Assembly (NCBI GenBank): GCA_964017185.1
Contig: OZ024877.1
Location: forward strand, 62,336,711 to 62,400,710
Direction: 5' to 3'
Length of the DNA stretch: 64,000 nt
Source: Rugalucina vietnamica
Taxonomy: Eukaryota; Mollusca; Bivalvia; Lucinida; Lucinidae
Shown in pieces: positions 51,901 through 61,752 of the stretch; position 1 is the first letter of the stretch, and every line of letters begins with the position of its first letter. The translations under genes and the position numbers were made by a program. Below the pieces are notes generated by a model, which had not been told where the DNA came from, did not search any database, and saw only the letters and a program-made list of their open reading frames with translations.

Positions 51901-52923
51901 CCATCAAAGAACTCACCAACACACATCAGCACTATTCAAGAAATAATGATGGTCTTTCTCATTAGTGAGAGACGAACTATCAGATCTGTACTTCAAAGAG
52001 CTTAAATGTAATTTCTCGTGTACATTATTGCATTAAGCTGATTAAGACATTTTGCAAATCATTTTGCCTTCAATTGCAGGACATAAACGAACGTATTATT
52101 GTCTGCGATGTTCGCCAATTAATTAAACGTTTGTCTTACTGTAATTGAGCTCAGCCATTAAAATGCAGCTTAATACTTACAGCGTCGCCTACTCTTGAAT
52201 CTTAAATTCAATTAAAGACAATCTTTTCATTACACTTAAATAATTTCGTCAAAATATATCATCTAGTTCACATACATTATTTGGTTGTCAATAAGCATAA
52301 CTGACATTTGTATTTTGTATCAGACTGTATTTTATCGTTTTCACCCGTCTATCTGACGTTCCTGTTGTGTATGAGAGGTATATCCGTAGCCTCCATCGTC
52401 TATGTGTTGTATTATGCTATAATTGTGCATTTCAGCTGTCTATCTGACGTTCCTACTGTGTATGAGTGGTATATCTGTAGCCTCCACGGTGTGGGTGCTG
52501 TATGTCCACCATAAGGAGTTTATGCCCAGATGGTCAAGACACTTCCAGGAAGTTCACGAAACGAAATTCCACCGCGTGTTTAGGCCCAAGGATAAGTCGT
52601 GTAACAACAACAGTGACGGCGCTAGTCTAGCACGTCCTAAGACTGTGATCAACGGGACGTGCCCGTCACCTACCCCTAGTGTCAATCAAAGACTATTGGA
52701 AATGAAGGAAACCGAAGCAACTCTCGACATATTAGAGGACGCGGAGGACACACGGGACTGCGCTAAACGGTTGTGTGATATTATCTGTGATCATGGTAAA
52801 CCTGGAACAGACGGGGTCAGGCAGCACCCTTCGGGGAAAATGGATAAAATATTGTTCTGGTTGGTCGGTGTTCTCACGGCTATAGCTACTCTTACAATGC
52901 TTGTGCTTCTAACTACAGAGTGA
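39916..52923 (+). CDS. nAChR-like Cys-loop receptor subunit, copy B (exons 3-6 only)
   Basis: Paralogue of copy A in the second tandem unit, with exons 39916-39960, 46322-46431, 47172-47716 and 52436-52923 (1188 nt, 395 residues plus stop). All splice sites, phases and exon lengths equal those of copy A. There are three amino-acid differences by eye (A to V in exon 3, R to H before M1, R to K in the cytoplasmic loop) against about three dozen synonymous changes. Exons 1-2 are missing because the duplication starts inside intron 2. The introns hold two LINEs and several small elements, but no exon is broken. It is either a 5'-truncated gene using copy A's 5' exons by long-range alternative splicing, or a gene with an unrecognised start. 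The conserved coding sequence argues against a dead pseudogene. Confidence 0.8.
39977..40258. mobile_element. palindromic element P1, decayed, copy B
   Basis: Counterpart of 17199-17455 in unit B. Confidence 0.6.
40397..42680 (+). pseudogene. LINE reverse transcriptase, frame-broken
   Basis: The fragment starts with the end of an AP-like endonuclease (SDHLPVCF), then the reverse transcriptase with NYRPISILP, FLDFRKAFD, GVPQGSILGPTLF and the catalytic FADD at 41849-41860. The reading frame is lost at about 41,990-42,030 and resumes in another frame through LLGVFIDENLLW to the end at 42680. The missing N-terminal endonuclease and the frameshift make it non-autonomous. The first ~17 codons of the longest open frame (from 40346) are receptor intron, not element. 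Confidence 0.85.
40397..43305 (+). mobile_element. 5'-truncated CR1/L2-like LINE in copy B intron 3
   Basis: Comparison with the empty site in copy A intron 3 (~17546-17570) places the insert between CGAAACCCAAAAGCG and GCAATAACACGCG, with a short AGC-rAA overlap as a possible target duplication. It starts inside the endonuclease domain, carries the reverse transcriptase, and ends in an (AAAT)n tail at ~43278-43305, typical of non-LTR elements. The C-terminal pattern (RLWNSMPNEI) is common in CR1/L2/Jockey-group elements; clade assignment is tentative. Confidence 0.85.
43917..43977 (+). repeat. A-rich low-complexity tract
   Basis: Mixed A-runs and AAAT units in copy B intron 3, not attached to a recognised element. 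Confidence 0.8.
44695..45252 (+). repeat. dispersed family R1 in copy B intron 3
   Basis: Runs from TTTTCTTTAGCTCCGGAGTT to ACTTGTACTTTTTA. Not seen in the copy A intron. Confidence 0.75.
46322..46431 (+). CDS. copy B exon 4: loop D and loop A region
   Basis: A 110-nt exon between TGTACAG and GTAAGT. The protein is identical to copy A exon 4 although several codons differ at third positions, a sign of purifying selection. Confidence 0.92.
46511..46789. mobile_element. palindromic short element P1 in copy B intron 4
   Basis: Nearly identical to the 9302 copy, with a perfect palindrome around 46615-46686. Copy A intron 4 has the empty site (GTAGAATTGTAAACTT at ~19395); filled against empty shows no target-site duplication. 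Confidence 0.8.
47172..47716 (+). CDS. copy B exon 5: Cys-loop, M1 and M2
   Basis: A 545-nt exon from TTTTTTTCAG to TTCTAG|GTAACG. It encodes the same Cys-loop, M1 and GEK-M2 as copy A, with His for Arg just before M1 (MLHRKP) and about eleven synonymous differences. A 4.2 kb LINE sits in the intron that follows. Confidence 0.93.
47785..51981 (+). mobile_element. near-full-length LINE in copy B intron 5
   Basis: Flanked by the 8-bp duplication AGATCTGT (47777-47784 and 51982-51989). Copy A has this site once, uninterrupted, at ~22449, so insertion followed the duplication. The element is 4,197 bp, has no poly-A, and ends GAGAGACGAACTATC. A decayed relative lies at 58684-59130. The endonuclease is of the RTE/craniofacial-development-protein-2-like type, but the C-terminal C2H2 finger suggests an I-group/Nimb-like member; the clade is uncertain. 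Confidence 0.88.
48671..51946 (+). CDS. LINE polyprotein: AP endonuclease, reverse transcriptase, C2H2 finger
   Basis: One uninterrupted frame after the stop at 48668-48670. The endonuclease starts PLRIGAWNVRTLMD and continues with AALSETRF, LLGDFNARVG, LIDYVIV and TDHRLV. The reverse transcriptase follows (NHRGISLLS, FVDLTKAFDTVSRDGLW, GVKQGCVLAPTLF, YADD at 50978-50989). The C-terminus carries CETWTVY, LRWTGHVIRMPD and a C-x2-C-x12-H-x3-H finger (cysteines at 51854 and 51863). The product would nick target DNA and prime reverse transcription on it. No ATG lies upstream of the endonuclease in frame; the first ATG (48767) would cut off its first strand, so the start is unclear (GTG at 48755, non-AUG, or lost ATG). 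No disabling mutation is seen downstream. Confidence 0.85.
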   Translation, partial: PRSAGIPLSGRNTKKKARVIPLRIGAWNVRTLMDNAGSDRPQRRTALVGRELGRYDIQIAALSETRFADVGEIKEVGAGYTFFWSGRKSEERREAGVGFAIKTELVGKLSGLPKGINDRLMTLRLPLSGNKHATIVSAYAPTMTNPDEVKDKFYDDLDNVISATPRTDKLILLGDFNARVGTDHQTWEGVIGPEGVGKCNSNGLLLLRKCAEHDLLITNTVFRLPNRNKTSWMHPRSKHWHLIDYVIVRRTDRQDVKVTKTMCGADCWTDHRLVVSKLNLRIQPARRPQGKKAPKRLDVSKLNKDSMRQDFLTDICNQLDAMNLSSEDPEENWTVFHKTVLSSAASTLGHPSRKHQDWFDENDDKIQRLLEEKHRLHKAHQDDTSSVSKKAAYSNICKTVQTKLRDMQDSWLRKKTEEIQSFADRKDMKKFHDALKTIYGPKSSGATTLLSADGNTLLTDKEAILERWAEHFNSVLNRPSSINEDAIDRLPQIECNVLLDEFPTVTETRKAVQQLSSGKAPGADAIPAEVYKAGGLPMAEKLTELFHCMWRKEAIPQEFKDASIIHLYKRKGNPQVCDNHRGISLLSITGKILAKILLNRLNAHLDQTGLIPESQCGFRKDRGTIDMIFTARQLQEKCQEQNVDLYMTFVDLTKAFDTVSRDGLWKIMAKFGCPPRFIAMVRQFHDGMQARVQNDGEFSEPFEVTNGVKQGCVLAPTLFSMMFSAMLMDAFQDSDTGFPIRYRFDGNIFNLRRLQAKTKVQTDVLDELLYADDMDKNASTEAKMQRAMDQVSQSCDNYDLTISTKKTEVVHQPAPGKPYNEPTITVNGQKLKVVDKFTYLGSTLSRAVHIDDEITARIAKASVAFGRLRANVWERNGIKLDTKLKVYKAVVLPTLLYACETWTVYQRHAKRLNHFHLSCLRKLLKIKWQDKIPDTEVLTKAGMQSMHTVLKLAQLRWTGHVIRMPDARLPKKVFYGELQEGKRSQGGQKKRYKDTLKASLKDFEIPMGSWEQTAQERSKWRGLINKGAALYEKKRICEAERKRRERKAKTNVPPSDSMTLTCSTCNRQFRARIGLVSHQRTHQHTSALFKK
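52436..52923 (+). CDS. copy B exon 6: M3, cytoplasmic loop, M4 and stop
   Basis: A 488-nt terminal exon after GTGCATTTCAG, encoding M3, the loop and M4 and ending TGA. One residue differs from copy A (DHGKPG here, DHGRPG in A). Only one degenerate extra array unit lies upstream (exon-like start 52345, AG mutated to AC), so this exon has a single usable acceptor. Confidence 0.92.
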
Positions 52924-53466
52924 TAAGGATCAAACCTCCAGATGGTAGTTTTTGCTTTTATTTGATCGCGTCGAGAGATGGTGTCTTGATAAACATATGA
53001 GTGTATAACAATGTTGATGGACGTTACTGTGATGGGTCACACGCTCGTCACAATGCCGTTGTTATGTTGGCGATATGTTAAGCACTCGAGTGCTAATTTC
53101 ATTCATGTATTTGTTTATTTAAACGCGGTTTCAATGGCAATTATTTCGAAGTTTTGTCTAACAGTTACAGCGTTTTAAGTCTTAGGTGACGATGTGTTTA
53201 CAGTTTATTTCTTTGTAACACAACTTTATAACGGAAGTGATACAATCGACTGAATCTGGAGTCACCAGTCACGTCACACTGTCTAGTCACTGGTCTAGTC
53301 ACCCGGTCTACTTAGTTCGATATAAAACACGATGTTCCGATTTTCATTATAATACAACTTTTTTTTAAATGTTGCTTTTCAAATATGTTTTATGACTGCT
53401 AAAGTTATGACTGACTCGAATTTGTTTTAAAAAATGAACGTTTAACAAATAGTTTAGTAGCTTTTG

Positions 53467-53806
53467 AGGGTGAGGTTAGGTACCTGTAAAACCGGTTTAA
53501 GCCCGCCAGTAACTTTGTGTTACTGATCGTTCCAAGTCGATACTTCTGTAGTGGTTCTTTTTGTTTTATGTCTTGGTGTTTAAAATTTTTTGTGCTGTTG
53601 GCGCCTTATGTATGTTTTCATATTTTTAGTTAAGTTAAGGTAACTGAGTGGCCACCTATTGGGAAAATAGCTGCTCATTCGGCTTACGATATGTTTCATG
53701 GTATAAGTACCTGATTGTTAGTTTGGTTTTTTCCCCACCTCGGTTTTTGGAGTGGGAATCTTTTTCTGATTGCGCCTTTTCCTGATCTTTGCCTACTTGT
53801 ACCTTT
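53467..53806 (+). repeat. dispersed family R1, 340-bp insertion with empty site
   Basis: The copy A flank reads AGCTTTCATAAAAC (~24409). Unit B has the element between AGCTTT and CATAAAAC. The element starts GAGGGTGAGGTTAGG and ends at the constant TTGTACCTTTT. Confidence 0.85.
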
Positions 53807-53938
53807 TCATAAAACTTACAGATTATTACCGGATCAACATGATCAATGATTTATAAGAATATTACTTTGTGTCTGTAAAGTTTTGAAGTTAAGTTAACGC
53901 AGAGGATCACTGTTGAAGGAGGTAAGATTTTACATTAA

Positions 53939-54189
53939 GAAAAAAATCCCATGCAATATACAGCTACTTTTTTCACCTGTACAAATTGTTAGAAATTTTT
54001 GATATGTTTGCTCAGAACCTTAATTATGAGTACACGTTAGAACCAACTCGGCGAGAATGTTCTAACAAGTACCCACAATCTATGTTTTGTATAAAAAAAA
54101 AAAATAGGTATTCCCTTGTAAATCCCTTTTTTTCTATACAAAACTAGGGTTAAGGGGGTATACATTTCATGGGAACTTTTTCCTGATGA
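53939..54189. mobile_element. palindromic element P1, 3' flank of copy B
   Basis: Counterpart of 24545-24798. Confidence 0.6.
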
Positions 54190-54689
54190 ACAGTCCTGTA
54201 TGCTAGCGACTGATTACAATTTTTATGACTCCGTAAGCAAAATGGCAAATTATCGTATAATCACATTTTAAGCTACGGTTATTACATTTCTGGTACTTTG
54301 GTTGTTAAGTTACACAGATTTTTGTACCGGAGTACAATATTTGTAATTAGTTTCTATCCAACGGCAAAGTAAAAAAAAGAGTTAAGAAGCAAGTAGAGAA
54401 GAAGCAGAATGCATGTAAATTAATTAAATGTGTGCAGCTTTGCATTCCCTAGATTGTTGAATGTTCCGAACCCATTACGTGACAAATGTGTTGTTCTGTC
54501 TAGAACAGTAGCACATGTACATATATTCACATGTCGCCCTATATATCAGTAATGCAACGACAAAGTAGTACGGTGATTTGAAGGCAATAACTAATGGTGA
54601 CGATTTCATTACAATGCCGTAGATTGGTGTCCAATCGATCCAGCTTGCTAACACCTTCTATCACGTGTTGTGTGATGTTGCATACGTCT

Positions 54690-54975
54690 GCGCTGTTAGC
54701 AATTTGGTCTCATCATAGGTATAATTATAAGGGTTCTTAAGCGGTTGTAGATATTATGAGGGTGCCACACCATACATGAAACAAATATATTTTATACTGC
54801 TTTGCCATATATTTGAATGGTTTGTGCACGCTCCCATACTTAAATGGTAAACTGAAAACTTTTAAAACGAGGCTGTGCGGAAAGACATGTATACGTAGTC
54901 CTTCTTCAAGTTGAATCTAAAACATATTTTAACTACGCGTAAATATAGCGGTCTTACCAGACCCACACTTAGGGC
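54690..54975 (+). repeat. single copy of the ~290-bp unit, unit B
   Basis: One copy of the sequence triplicated at 29647-30490. Confidence 0.8.
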
Positions 54976-55641
54976 GGTTCTAAAGAGTACCAATAATTCT
55001 CTATTTTATTGCAGCACTATTTATCACAGGCTTGAGGACGTAATATAATGACGGCTTTAGCTGGTAGTAATTTCACCCTCTGGCATCTGGCCCAGGATGT
55101 CATGGAACAATCACGCGATACCACAATGTTTCTTAACGGAATAATCAAAGATTTTAAGACAAAACAAACATTATCATCTAAATAATTGATGGCATTTCTT
55201 GTAAAGTCAGCGGGCTGCCGTAATATTAGCATGGGTTAAAACAGAACTATATTTGTACTGTAAGAGCGAACATTTCTGGATTCATGAAGACACGAAAGGA
55301 TTTGTCAGATTATTTTACGATAAAACAATCTCAAATCAAAGTGTATTTTGTTTGTTAAGTTAATCATCTTGGGAGAAAGAAATGTGTGACGTTGATATCT
55401 GATGAGACAGTTTGACATTTCTAAACCTCTTTTGAGAATCAAAACGAGAAAGCCTAATCCCAAAAGTTTATTTGAAACTTCTCAAGAACCATTTTGTCAT
55501 TTTGCTCAATGATTATACACGCTTAAAAGGTGCAAAAACAAACTAGAGGCAATCACCACCGCTTGAAAAGATTTCGTGCATCATGACACATGAGACCAAA
55601 TCTTTCAAGACATTTTGTGCAGTAATTCCAATGCAATAATT

Positions 55642-55918
55642 TAGCCGCGTCGTGAGAAAACTAGATGTTTGCCTATGCGGTAACAAAGGCGCAGATCAGC
55701 TGCGCAGTAACTGCGAAGCCGATCAGCGCCTTTATTTTCGCTACGCGGATAGTACAATTCCTTTTCTTGCTAAATCTTCTCGCCTTTATTTTCGCTACAC
55801 GGATAGTACAATTCCTTTTCTTGCTAAATCTTCTATCCATTTTCTATAGTTGCACTGGCCGATTTGTGCCGGACCTGGTCGGAAACCCCGAAGACCGGAT
55901 TTCTTGCTTCGCGGCTCA
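55642..55918. mobile_element. palindromic MITE M1, unit B
   Basis: Same insertion as 31152-31402. Here the CGCCTTTATTTTCGCTAC segment through TTGCTAAATCTTCT is duplicated in tandem. Confidence 0.7.
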
Positions 55919-56778
55919 GTTGAGTCTTGAGTATAACTTTAACCCGTATTTTGGCAAAACCTCGATACCTCAGTTTGATTCTGTACATCCACAGCAATGT
56001 AGAAATTCTTTACAAACTGTGTTATGCAATTGAGGAAGCTATCTGTCATGTTCGACAACTAAATTTATGTAGTTCTAGTTTATGTCTAGGATTAGCAATG
56101 CTGACAACGCTGATGATGATTAAATGTCAAACGCTTGAGCATTTATATCAGTCTTTCAGTGCGCGAAACCTAAACTATTTTCAAAATTGGCAGTTTAAGT
56201 TTAAAAGAAGATTTGAATTTCGTAATGAAATAAAATCATCATTTACATGTCGTAGGAATTCCAGATGGAAATACTTATATTTTAGCTTAAACATTATATA
56301 TACATAGATTTTTTTTCAGAAGCAAACATTAAAAACGTCACAGGGAAAATGTTGATTTTTTTTTTATTTTGGCTCAAAACATTAAGACGGTATTTTTTCA
56401 CGGATATGTTTTCCTGATGATTTGGTATTGTATTTTGAAACATAAACTAATGAGAAAAAACAGACGTACAAAACTATTAAAAGCAGGAATTCCGAAATCA
56501 TTGTAGATAAAAAAAATAGACAGCATACTCCCGCCGTTATTCCGTAAAGCCTCTCCAGCGGCACGGAAGTGGAGCGAGGTACGAAATACAATGGAGTGCG
56601 GGTTAGCCAGCTGATCCAATTTAGGAACAATAATGCAATGCAAAACATACTATTTGCTGCTGAATAATTGATTCTAGGAAATGCCACACGAGACAATTGG
56701 TACAAAATGAATTAAATACAGGCGAAACAAGAATGCATTTCTAAAGCTTAGATTGGCTACAAGTGTATAATATCGAAA

Positions 56779-57073
56779 AAACGTACAAGTAGGCAAAGAT
56801 CAGGAAAAGGCGCAATCAGAAAAAGACTCCCACTCCAAAAACCAAGGTGGGAAAAAACCAAACTAACAATCAGGTACTTATACCATGAAAACATTTCGTA
56901 AGCCGAATGAGCAGCTATTTTCCCAATAGGTGGCCACTCAGTTACCTTAACTTAACTAAAAATATGCAAACATACATAAGGCGCCAACAGCACAAAAATA
57001 TTTTAAACACCAAGACATAAAACAAAAAGAACCACCACAGAAGTATCGACTTGGAACGATCAGTAACACAAAG
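56779..57073 (-). repeat. dispersed family R1, 295-bp insertion with empty site
   Basis: The unit A empty site is ATATCGAAAAGTCTTTCTCC (~38286). The unit B copy has the constant end at 56779 and a variable end at AACACAAAG. Confidence 0.85.
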
Positions 57074-57838
57074 ATCTTTCTCCCTTTCTTTGAAAGCGCG
57101 TTTGATGCAAAATCTATGAAAATGTCTCTGCATTCTGATGGTTAAACATGTTAAGTTACGAACATCATGGTTCCGATTTTGTATTCCCAGTATATCGTTT
57201 GTTTCACTTGCTTTAATGTTGAATAATTACTGGAATATAAATTGCCCCTGTCTAGACAAGGAACAACATAACCATTCTGACCATTAAAAAGCCTTTGCGT
57301 TAGAAAACAAACAATCTGGGTGTGTGGCCAAGCTCGACACAAACCGGTCTGTATAAATTAAGCTATAGATAACAGTTACAAACTTGGAATTTTACATTTA
57401 AAAACTATAGTAAGAAGAGGCACAAGAACGAAAACAAAGGTGCTGATCAGTTGTGAAGTTTCTGCACAGCTGATTTGAGTCGTTGTTTTCGAATCTGCAG
57501 ATTGCTGGTTTTCTGGTTCGGCTCAAATGGATTGCTGTGTGGCTTATTGATATAATTACTGGTCAAATGATAGCAGTAAGTGTTTTAGACACACAATAGT
57601 TCGGTAATAGAATCAATGATGCTGTGAATCAAGGACCTGATATTTGCTAACGTTAGCATAATGATATATAACGATTATACTCAGTCTGTTTGTCACTAAG
57701 CAGTCCGCATGTAAACAACTGGGATCTAGCCAAAGGTGAGTCGAAACTCAACAGCCCTTCTTTAAGTCGAGATATACATGTAATAGGAAGCAACAGATTT
57801 TGTCTCAGACGTTCGTCATCATATCATTCATCATCCTA

Positions 57839-58540
57839 TCCCGCTGAACAGCTACAACTGTTGTTATGTAATACAAAGTGTTGAAAGTGTTATTAATAAA
57901 TAAAATAATGTGTTAGCCTGGCAATGGCGATACTCAACCATATCTACCAGCGTTACCACGCATCACCACAAACATTATGAAATGGCGTTATTAAAACCAT
58001 TTCATCAGCGTTACTGAATTGAATTACTGGCCTGCATCATCTCACGCACCATTTTATCATCAACAAAGAAATAGTGTTTTATTCGGAATCTAGCACGAGA
58101 TGCGTATGCATTTAGGAATATCATGATAGTAACTATCGGGTATTAATTTCCGGATTAACAATACAAATTATCATTTTTGTCATTCACTAACACAATCTAA
58201 GAAAGAGATAGAATAGTGAATATGCCCACCCAGGCTAGGAAATGTCATATAGAGATGGGCTCCTGGTTTAAAGTCTCGTCCGAAAAGCGAAAGAAGTCCA
58301 AGATCGAAACCATGACCCACTTTTACGTCAGGAAGGCTTCTATTCACCGTAGCATTATTTTACGACCGGATTTCTACGACCCCTTGTCCGTTCAGTTTAA
58401 AGCATGGTGGAAGGGAGAAAACTATGTTTTCTATACAGCATAGCCGATGATAAGTTAAGGTTGTAACAAAGAATACAGATAACGCCGAATAGACGAAATA
58501 TGTTGACACCAGTAATGTCAGAGAACTCTCGGTATTTTTT
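57839..58540. other. no feature seen beyond the duplication end
   Basis: Single-copy-looking sequence directly after unit B; the short frame at 58216-58443 is unrecognised. Confidence 0.5.
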
Positions 58541-58545
58541 TCCTT

Positions 58546-58596
<51 letters not shown>

Positions 58597-58598
58597 TT
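58546..58598 (+). repeat. (TTTA)n microsatellite
   Basis: About 13 TTTA units, 85 bp before the LINE remnant. Confidence 0.9.
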
Positions 58599-58683
58599 CA
58601 GTTTCACGTCCTTTTCAAGATTATTTCAGCTCATATGACACGGGCCAATCAGTAGGTGGGGCGAAAACGGGAGAACCCCGAGA

Positions 58684-59130
58684 AATGTCTGGGAGCGAAA
58701 TGGAATCAACGTGTGCTATAAGAATGCCCGATAAGCGACTTCCAATGAAAGTCTTCTATGGAAAACTACAGAAGGGAAAGCGCTCTCAAGGTGGCCAGAA
58801 GAAACGCTACAACGACACCCTTAAATCCTCTCTGAAGGATTTCGACATACCAGTTGGGTCTTGGAGGAGCGATCAAAGTGGCGAGCTCTCATCAACAAAG
58901 GACAAGCTCTCTATGAAAAAAGTGAATCTGCAAAGCTGTAAGCGCAGTGAACGCAAAGCCAATACCAATATACCACCACACCAGCTTCCATGACATTGAC
59001 TTTCTCTACATGCAACCGACAATTAATTGATAGAATTGGTCAGCCATCAAAGAACGCACCAACACACACAAAACTATTCAAGAAGTAATGATGGTATTTC
59101 TCATAAATGAGAGACGAACGACCATATCAG
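58684..59130 (+). pseudogene. 3' remnant of the EN-RT-C2H2 LINE family
   Basis: Matches the end of the 47785-51981 element (VFYGKLQKGKRSQGGQKKRY) with an internal deletion of about 250 bp between the GTCTGGGAGCGAAATGGAA region and the ATAAGAATGCC region. The finger is frameshifted. It ends GAGAGACGAACGACCATATCA, close to the end of the complete element. Confidence 0.85.
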
Positions 59131-59606
59131 GGAAGTAAGTAAATCGCAAATTTTCACAAAGGCCAATCAGTGATTTTAAGAATACTTGAAATACCAGGAT
59201 CTTTGTTAGTATTTCTAATAACTCAACAATTGACATTTAGTCATTAGATTGTGTTTAAATCAAATCCGGTAGATTTAAAGTGTTTCGATAATTGCCACTT
59301 TATACAAAGCAATTGTTTTGGCACTTACAGCATCACGGTTTTTGAGAACATGAACTTATGTCAACCACGATATTGTCTTTAAAAGGGACCGCGTCATGAG
59401 AAAAAAGGATTTTGCCTATGTGTCTGACATGCAGACGAAGATGACAAGATCTTTCCAAGAAAAAAAAAATATTAAGTAATTGAAGGAAAGGGGAAAAGTA
59501 CGGGTAACCACCTCAGGCAAAACAGAGCAACGTTTGTTCATGCATAATATCGTCGAAAATATAAAAAGGAACAAACATAATCATAGCTTTTGACTGGGAT
59601 ATAAAA

Positions 59607-60075
59607 AAGTACAAGTAGGAAAAGGCGCAATCAGAAAAAGACTCCCACTCCAAAAACCGAGGTGGGAAAAAACCAAACTAACAATCAGGTACATATACCA
59701 TGAAAACATTTCGTAAGCCGAATGAGCAGCTATTTTCCCAATAGGTGGCCACTCATTTACCTTAACTTAACTAAAAATATGCAAACATACATAAGGCGCC
59801 AACAGCACAAAAATATTTTTAACACCAAGACATAAAACAAAATTGACCACCACAGAAGTATCGACTTGGAACGATCAGTAACACAAAGTTACTGGCGGGT
59901 TTAAATCGATTTTACACGGCCGTAACCTCACCCTCAGCTTCTGCAGTGGTTCATAACATTTAGTTAGTTCTTCGGTCCTCGTGGTGAATCTCTAACTAGT
60001 AAATCATCAAGAACAAACAAATAAATCATGATAAACATCCTGATGAATCAAAAACCAGGACTCACAGATTCAGTA
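59607..60075 (-). repeat. dispersed family R1
   Basis: Constant end at 59607 (AAAGTACAAGTAGG), extending to CAGGACTCACAGATTCAGTA. Confidence 0.75.
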
Positions 60076-60712
60076 AAGCATCAAATCAAACCAACAGATA
60101 AAAAAACCTTTTCATAGTTACTGTAACACAAAGTAAGAAATATACATACACCAACGCATTGTCATTGTCATAGCAATCTTTCGCGGCTATTTTTATTTCG
60201 GTTAGTAGCAAGCTATCGTAGTTGGTTAAGGAAGTCACCTCGACCTAAACCATTGTCTTAGATCGATAAGTAACAAGCTACCGTGGTGGGAATAAGGAAA
60301 TCATATAGAACTAAACCACAATATTCTTAGTCTTAGATCGGTCAGTAGCAAACTATCCTGGTTGGGTTACGAAAGTCAAATAGACCTAAGCCATTGTCTT
60401 AGATCGTTTAGTAACAAACTAGCGTGGTGGGTTTAAGGAAGTCAAATAGACCATAACCATTATCTTACATCGGCCAGTAGCAAGCTACCGTGGTGGGTTT
60501 AAGGAAGGCATAAGAAAAGATATTAAGATAAAGTTTATTTCAATGCAGTAGGTCAATGGCCGTTGAGCATATACTACAATTACACTCATAACCACATGCA
60601 ATGTGAAGTGTCAAATAAAGTCATGTAGACATAAAACAACCATTGTCTTAGATCGTTTAGTACCAACCTACCGTAGTGGGGTTAGGGTTAGGGGGTCCAA
60701 ATGGTATTTTTC

Positions 60713-61198
60713 TTTTGCTCCGGAGTTAGTAAGTTATTCGGCGCCCAGAGATCTCCATCGTCGGGCAGCTTACTGAATCTGTTGAGTCCTCGTTTTTGAT
60801 TCATCAGGATGTTTATAATGATTTATCTGTTTGTTCTTGATGATTCATTGACTAGTTAGAGATTCACCACGAGGACCGAAGAACTAACGAAATGTTATGA
60901 ACCACTGCAGAAGCTGAGGGTAAGGTTATGGTACTTCTGGGGTGGTTCTTTCGTTTTATGTCTTGGTGTTTAAAATATTTGTGCTGTTGGCGCCTTATGT
61001 ATGTTTTCATATTTTTAGTTAAGTTTATGTAACTGAGTGGCCACCTATTGGGAAAATAGCTGCCCATTCGGCTTACGATATGTTTTCATGGTATACGTAC
61101 TTGATTGTTAATTTAGTTTTTATCCCATCTCGGTTTTTGGAGTGGGGATCTTTTTCTGATTGCGCCTTTTCCTGATCTTTGCCTACTTGTACCTTTTT
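60713..61198 (+). repeat. dispersed family R1 inside the satellite
   Basis: From CTTTTGCTCCGGAGTTAGTA to ACTTGTACCTTTTT, splitting the 66-bp satellite. Confidence 0.75.
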
Positions 61199-61403
61199 AT
61201 ATGAAGTCATAAATAGCAAGCTAGCGTGGTGGGTTTATGGAAGTCATATAGACATAAACTAGAGTCTAAGATCGGTCTGAAGCAAGCTACAGTGTTGGGA
61301 TTAAGAAAGTCATAAAGACCTAAACCATTGTCTTAGATCGATTAGTAACAAGTCTTACGAATATGAAAATTCGTAACTAAGAAATGATGCAAAGCTTGAA
61401 AAA

Positions 61404-61490
61404 ATCCCACGTCCCGGATGGGATTCGAACCCGGACCGCCGGGGTAGAAATCCAATGCTCTAACCACTGAGCCAAAGAGTCGACTCCCTG
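61404..61490 (-). other. tRNA-Arg-like sequence within the TRIM LTR (3' LTR)
   Basis: On the minus strand it holds a perfect A box (TGGCTCAGTGG) and B box (GGTTCGAATCC) at tRNA spacing. The anticodon-arm segment GCATTGGATTTCTA resembles tRNA-Arg(TCT). Acceptor and anticodon stems pair poorly, so it is a tRNA-derived Pol III promoter rather than a working tRNA. A T6 run just after it could end Pol III transcription. A TATA-like CTATAAATAG lies upstream on the same strand. Confidence 0.8.
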
Positions 61491-61683
61491 ACGCAGTATG
61501 TCAGAGATTGTACATATGTGATACATTGTATCGAATAGCTGTGCTATTTATAGAAGCTACGCATCATAGATAATCTCGAATGAATGAGTGGTGCAATGGG
61601 ACATAACACACCCCCATTTCGAGGAAGTAATCATTTATGATTACGAGAATGTCATTATAATGACTAAATGACTCAAATGGTCC

Positions 61684-61701
61684 ATCCCGGACGAGCCCCC
61701 A
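61684..61701 (-). promoter_or_regulatory. tRNA-Pro primer-binding site of the TRIM
   Basis: The + strand reads ATCCCGGACGAGCCCCCA, the 3' end of animal tRNA-Pro including CCA. It abuts the LTR boundary at 61702 with no gap, as expected for minus-strand priming. Confidence 0.85.
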
Positions 61702-61752
61702 TCTTACGAATATGAAAATTCGTAACTAAGAAATGATGCAAAGCTTGAAAAA

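Larger units (their letters stand above)
39027..57838 (+). repeat. tandem segmental duplication, unit B
   Basis: Begins GTGTCGAGAAACAAAG directly after the end of unit A and ends CATCATCCTA at 57838. It contains copy B exons 3-6 and B-only insertions (LINEs at 40397-43305 and 47785-51981, small elements at 44695-45252, 46511-46789, 53467-53806 and 56779-57073). The single junction at ~39026 shows direct head-to-tail duplication. Confidence 0.85.

Noticed and set aside
39916..52923. Copy B as a pseudogene destroyed by LINE insertions
   Set aside because: Both LINEs lie in introns, all exon borders are intact and replacements are rare relative to synonymous changes.
60680..60700. Telomere-like GGGTTAGGGTTAGGG
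   Set aside because: Only about two repeats inside a satellite unit rich in GGTTAAGG; too short to mean a telomeric insertion.
61404..61490. Functional tRNA-Arg gene
   Set aside because: A and B boxes are perfect but acceptor and anticodon stems mispair, and the sequence is duplicated within LTRs.
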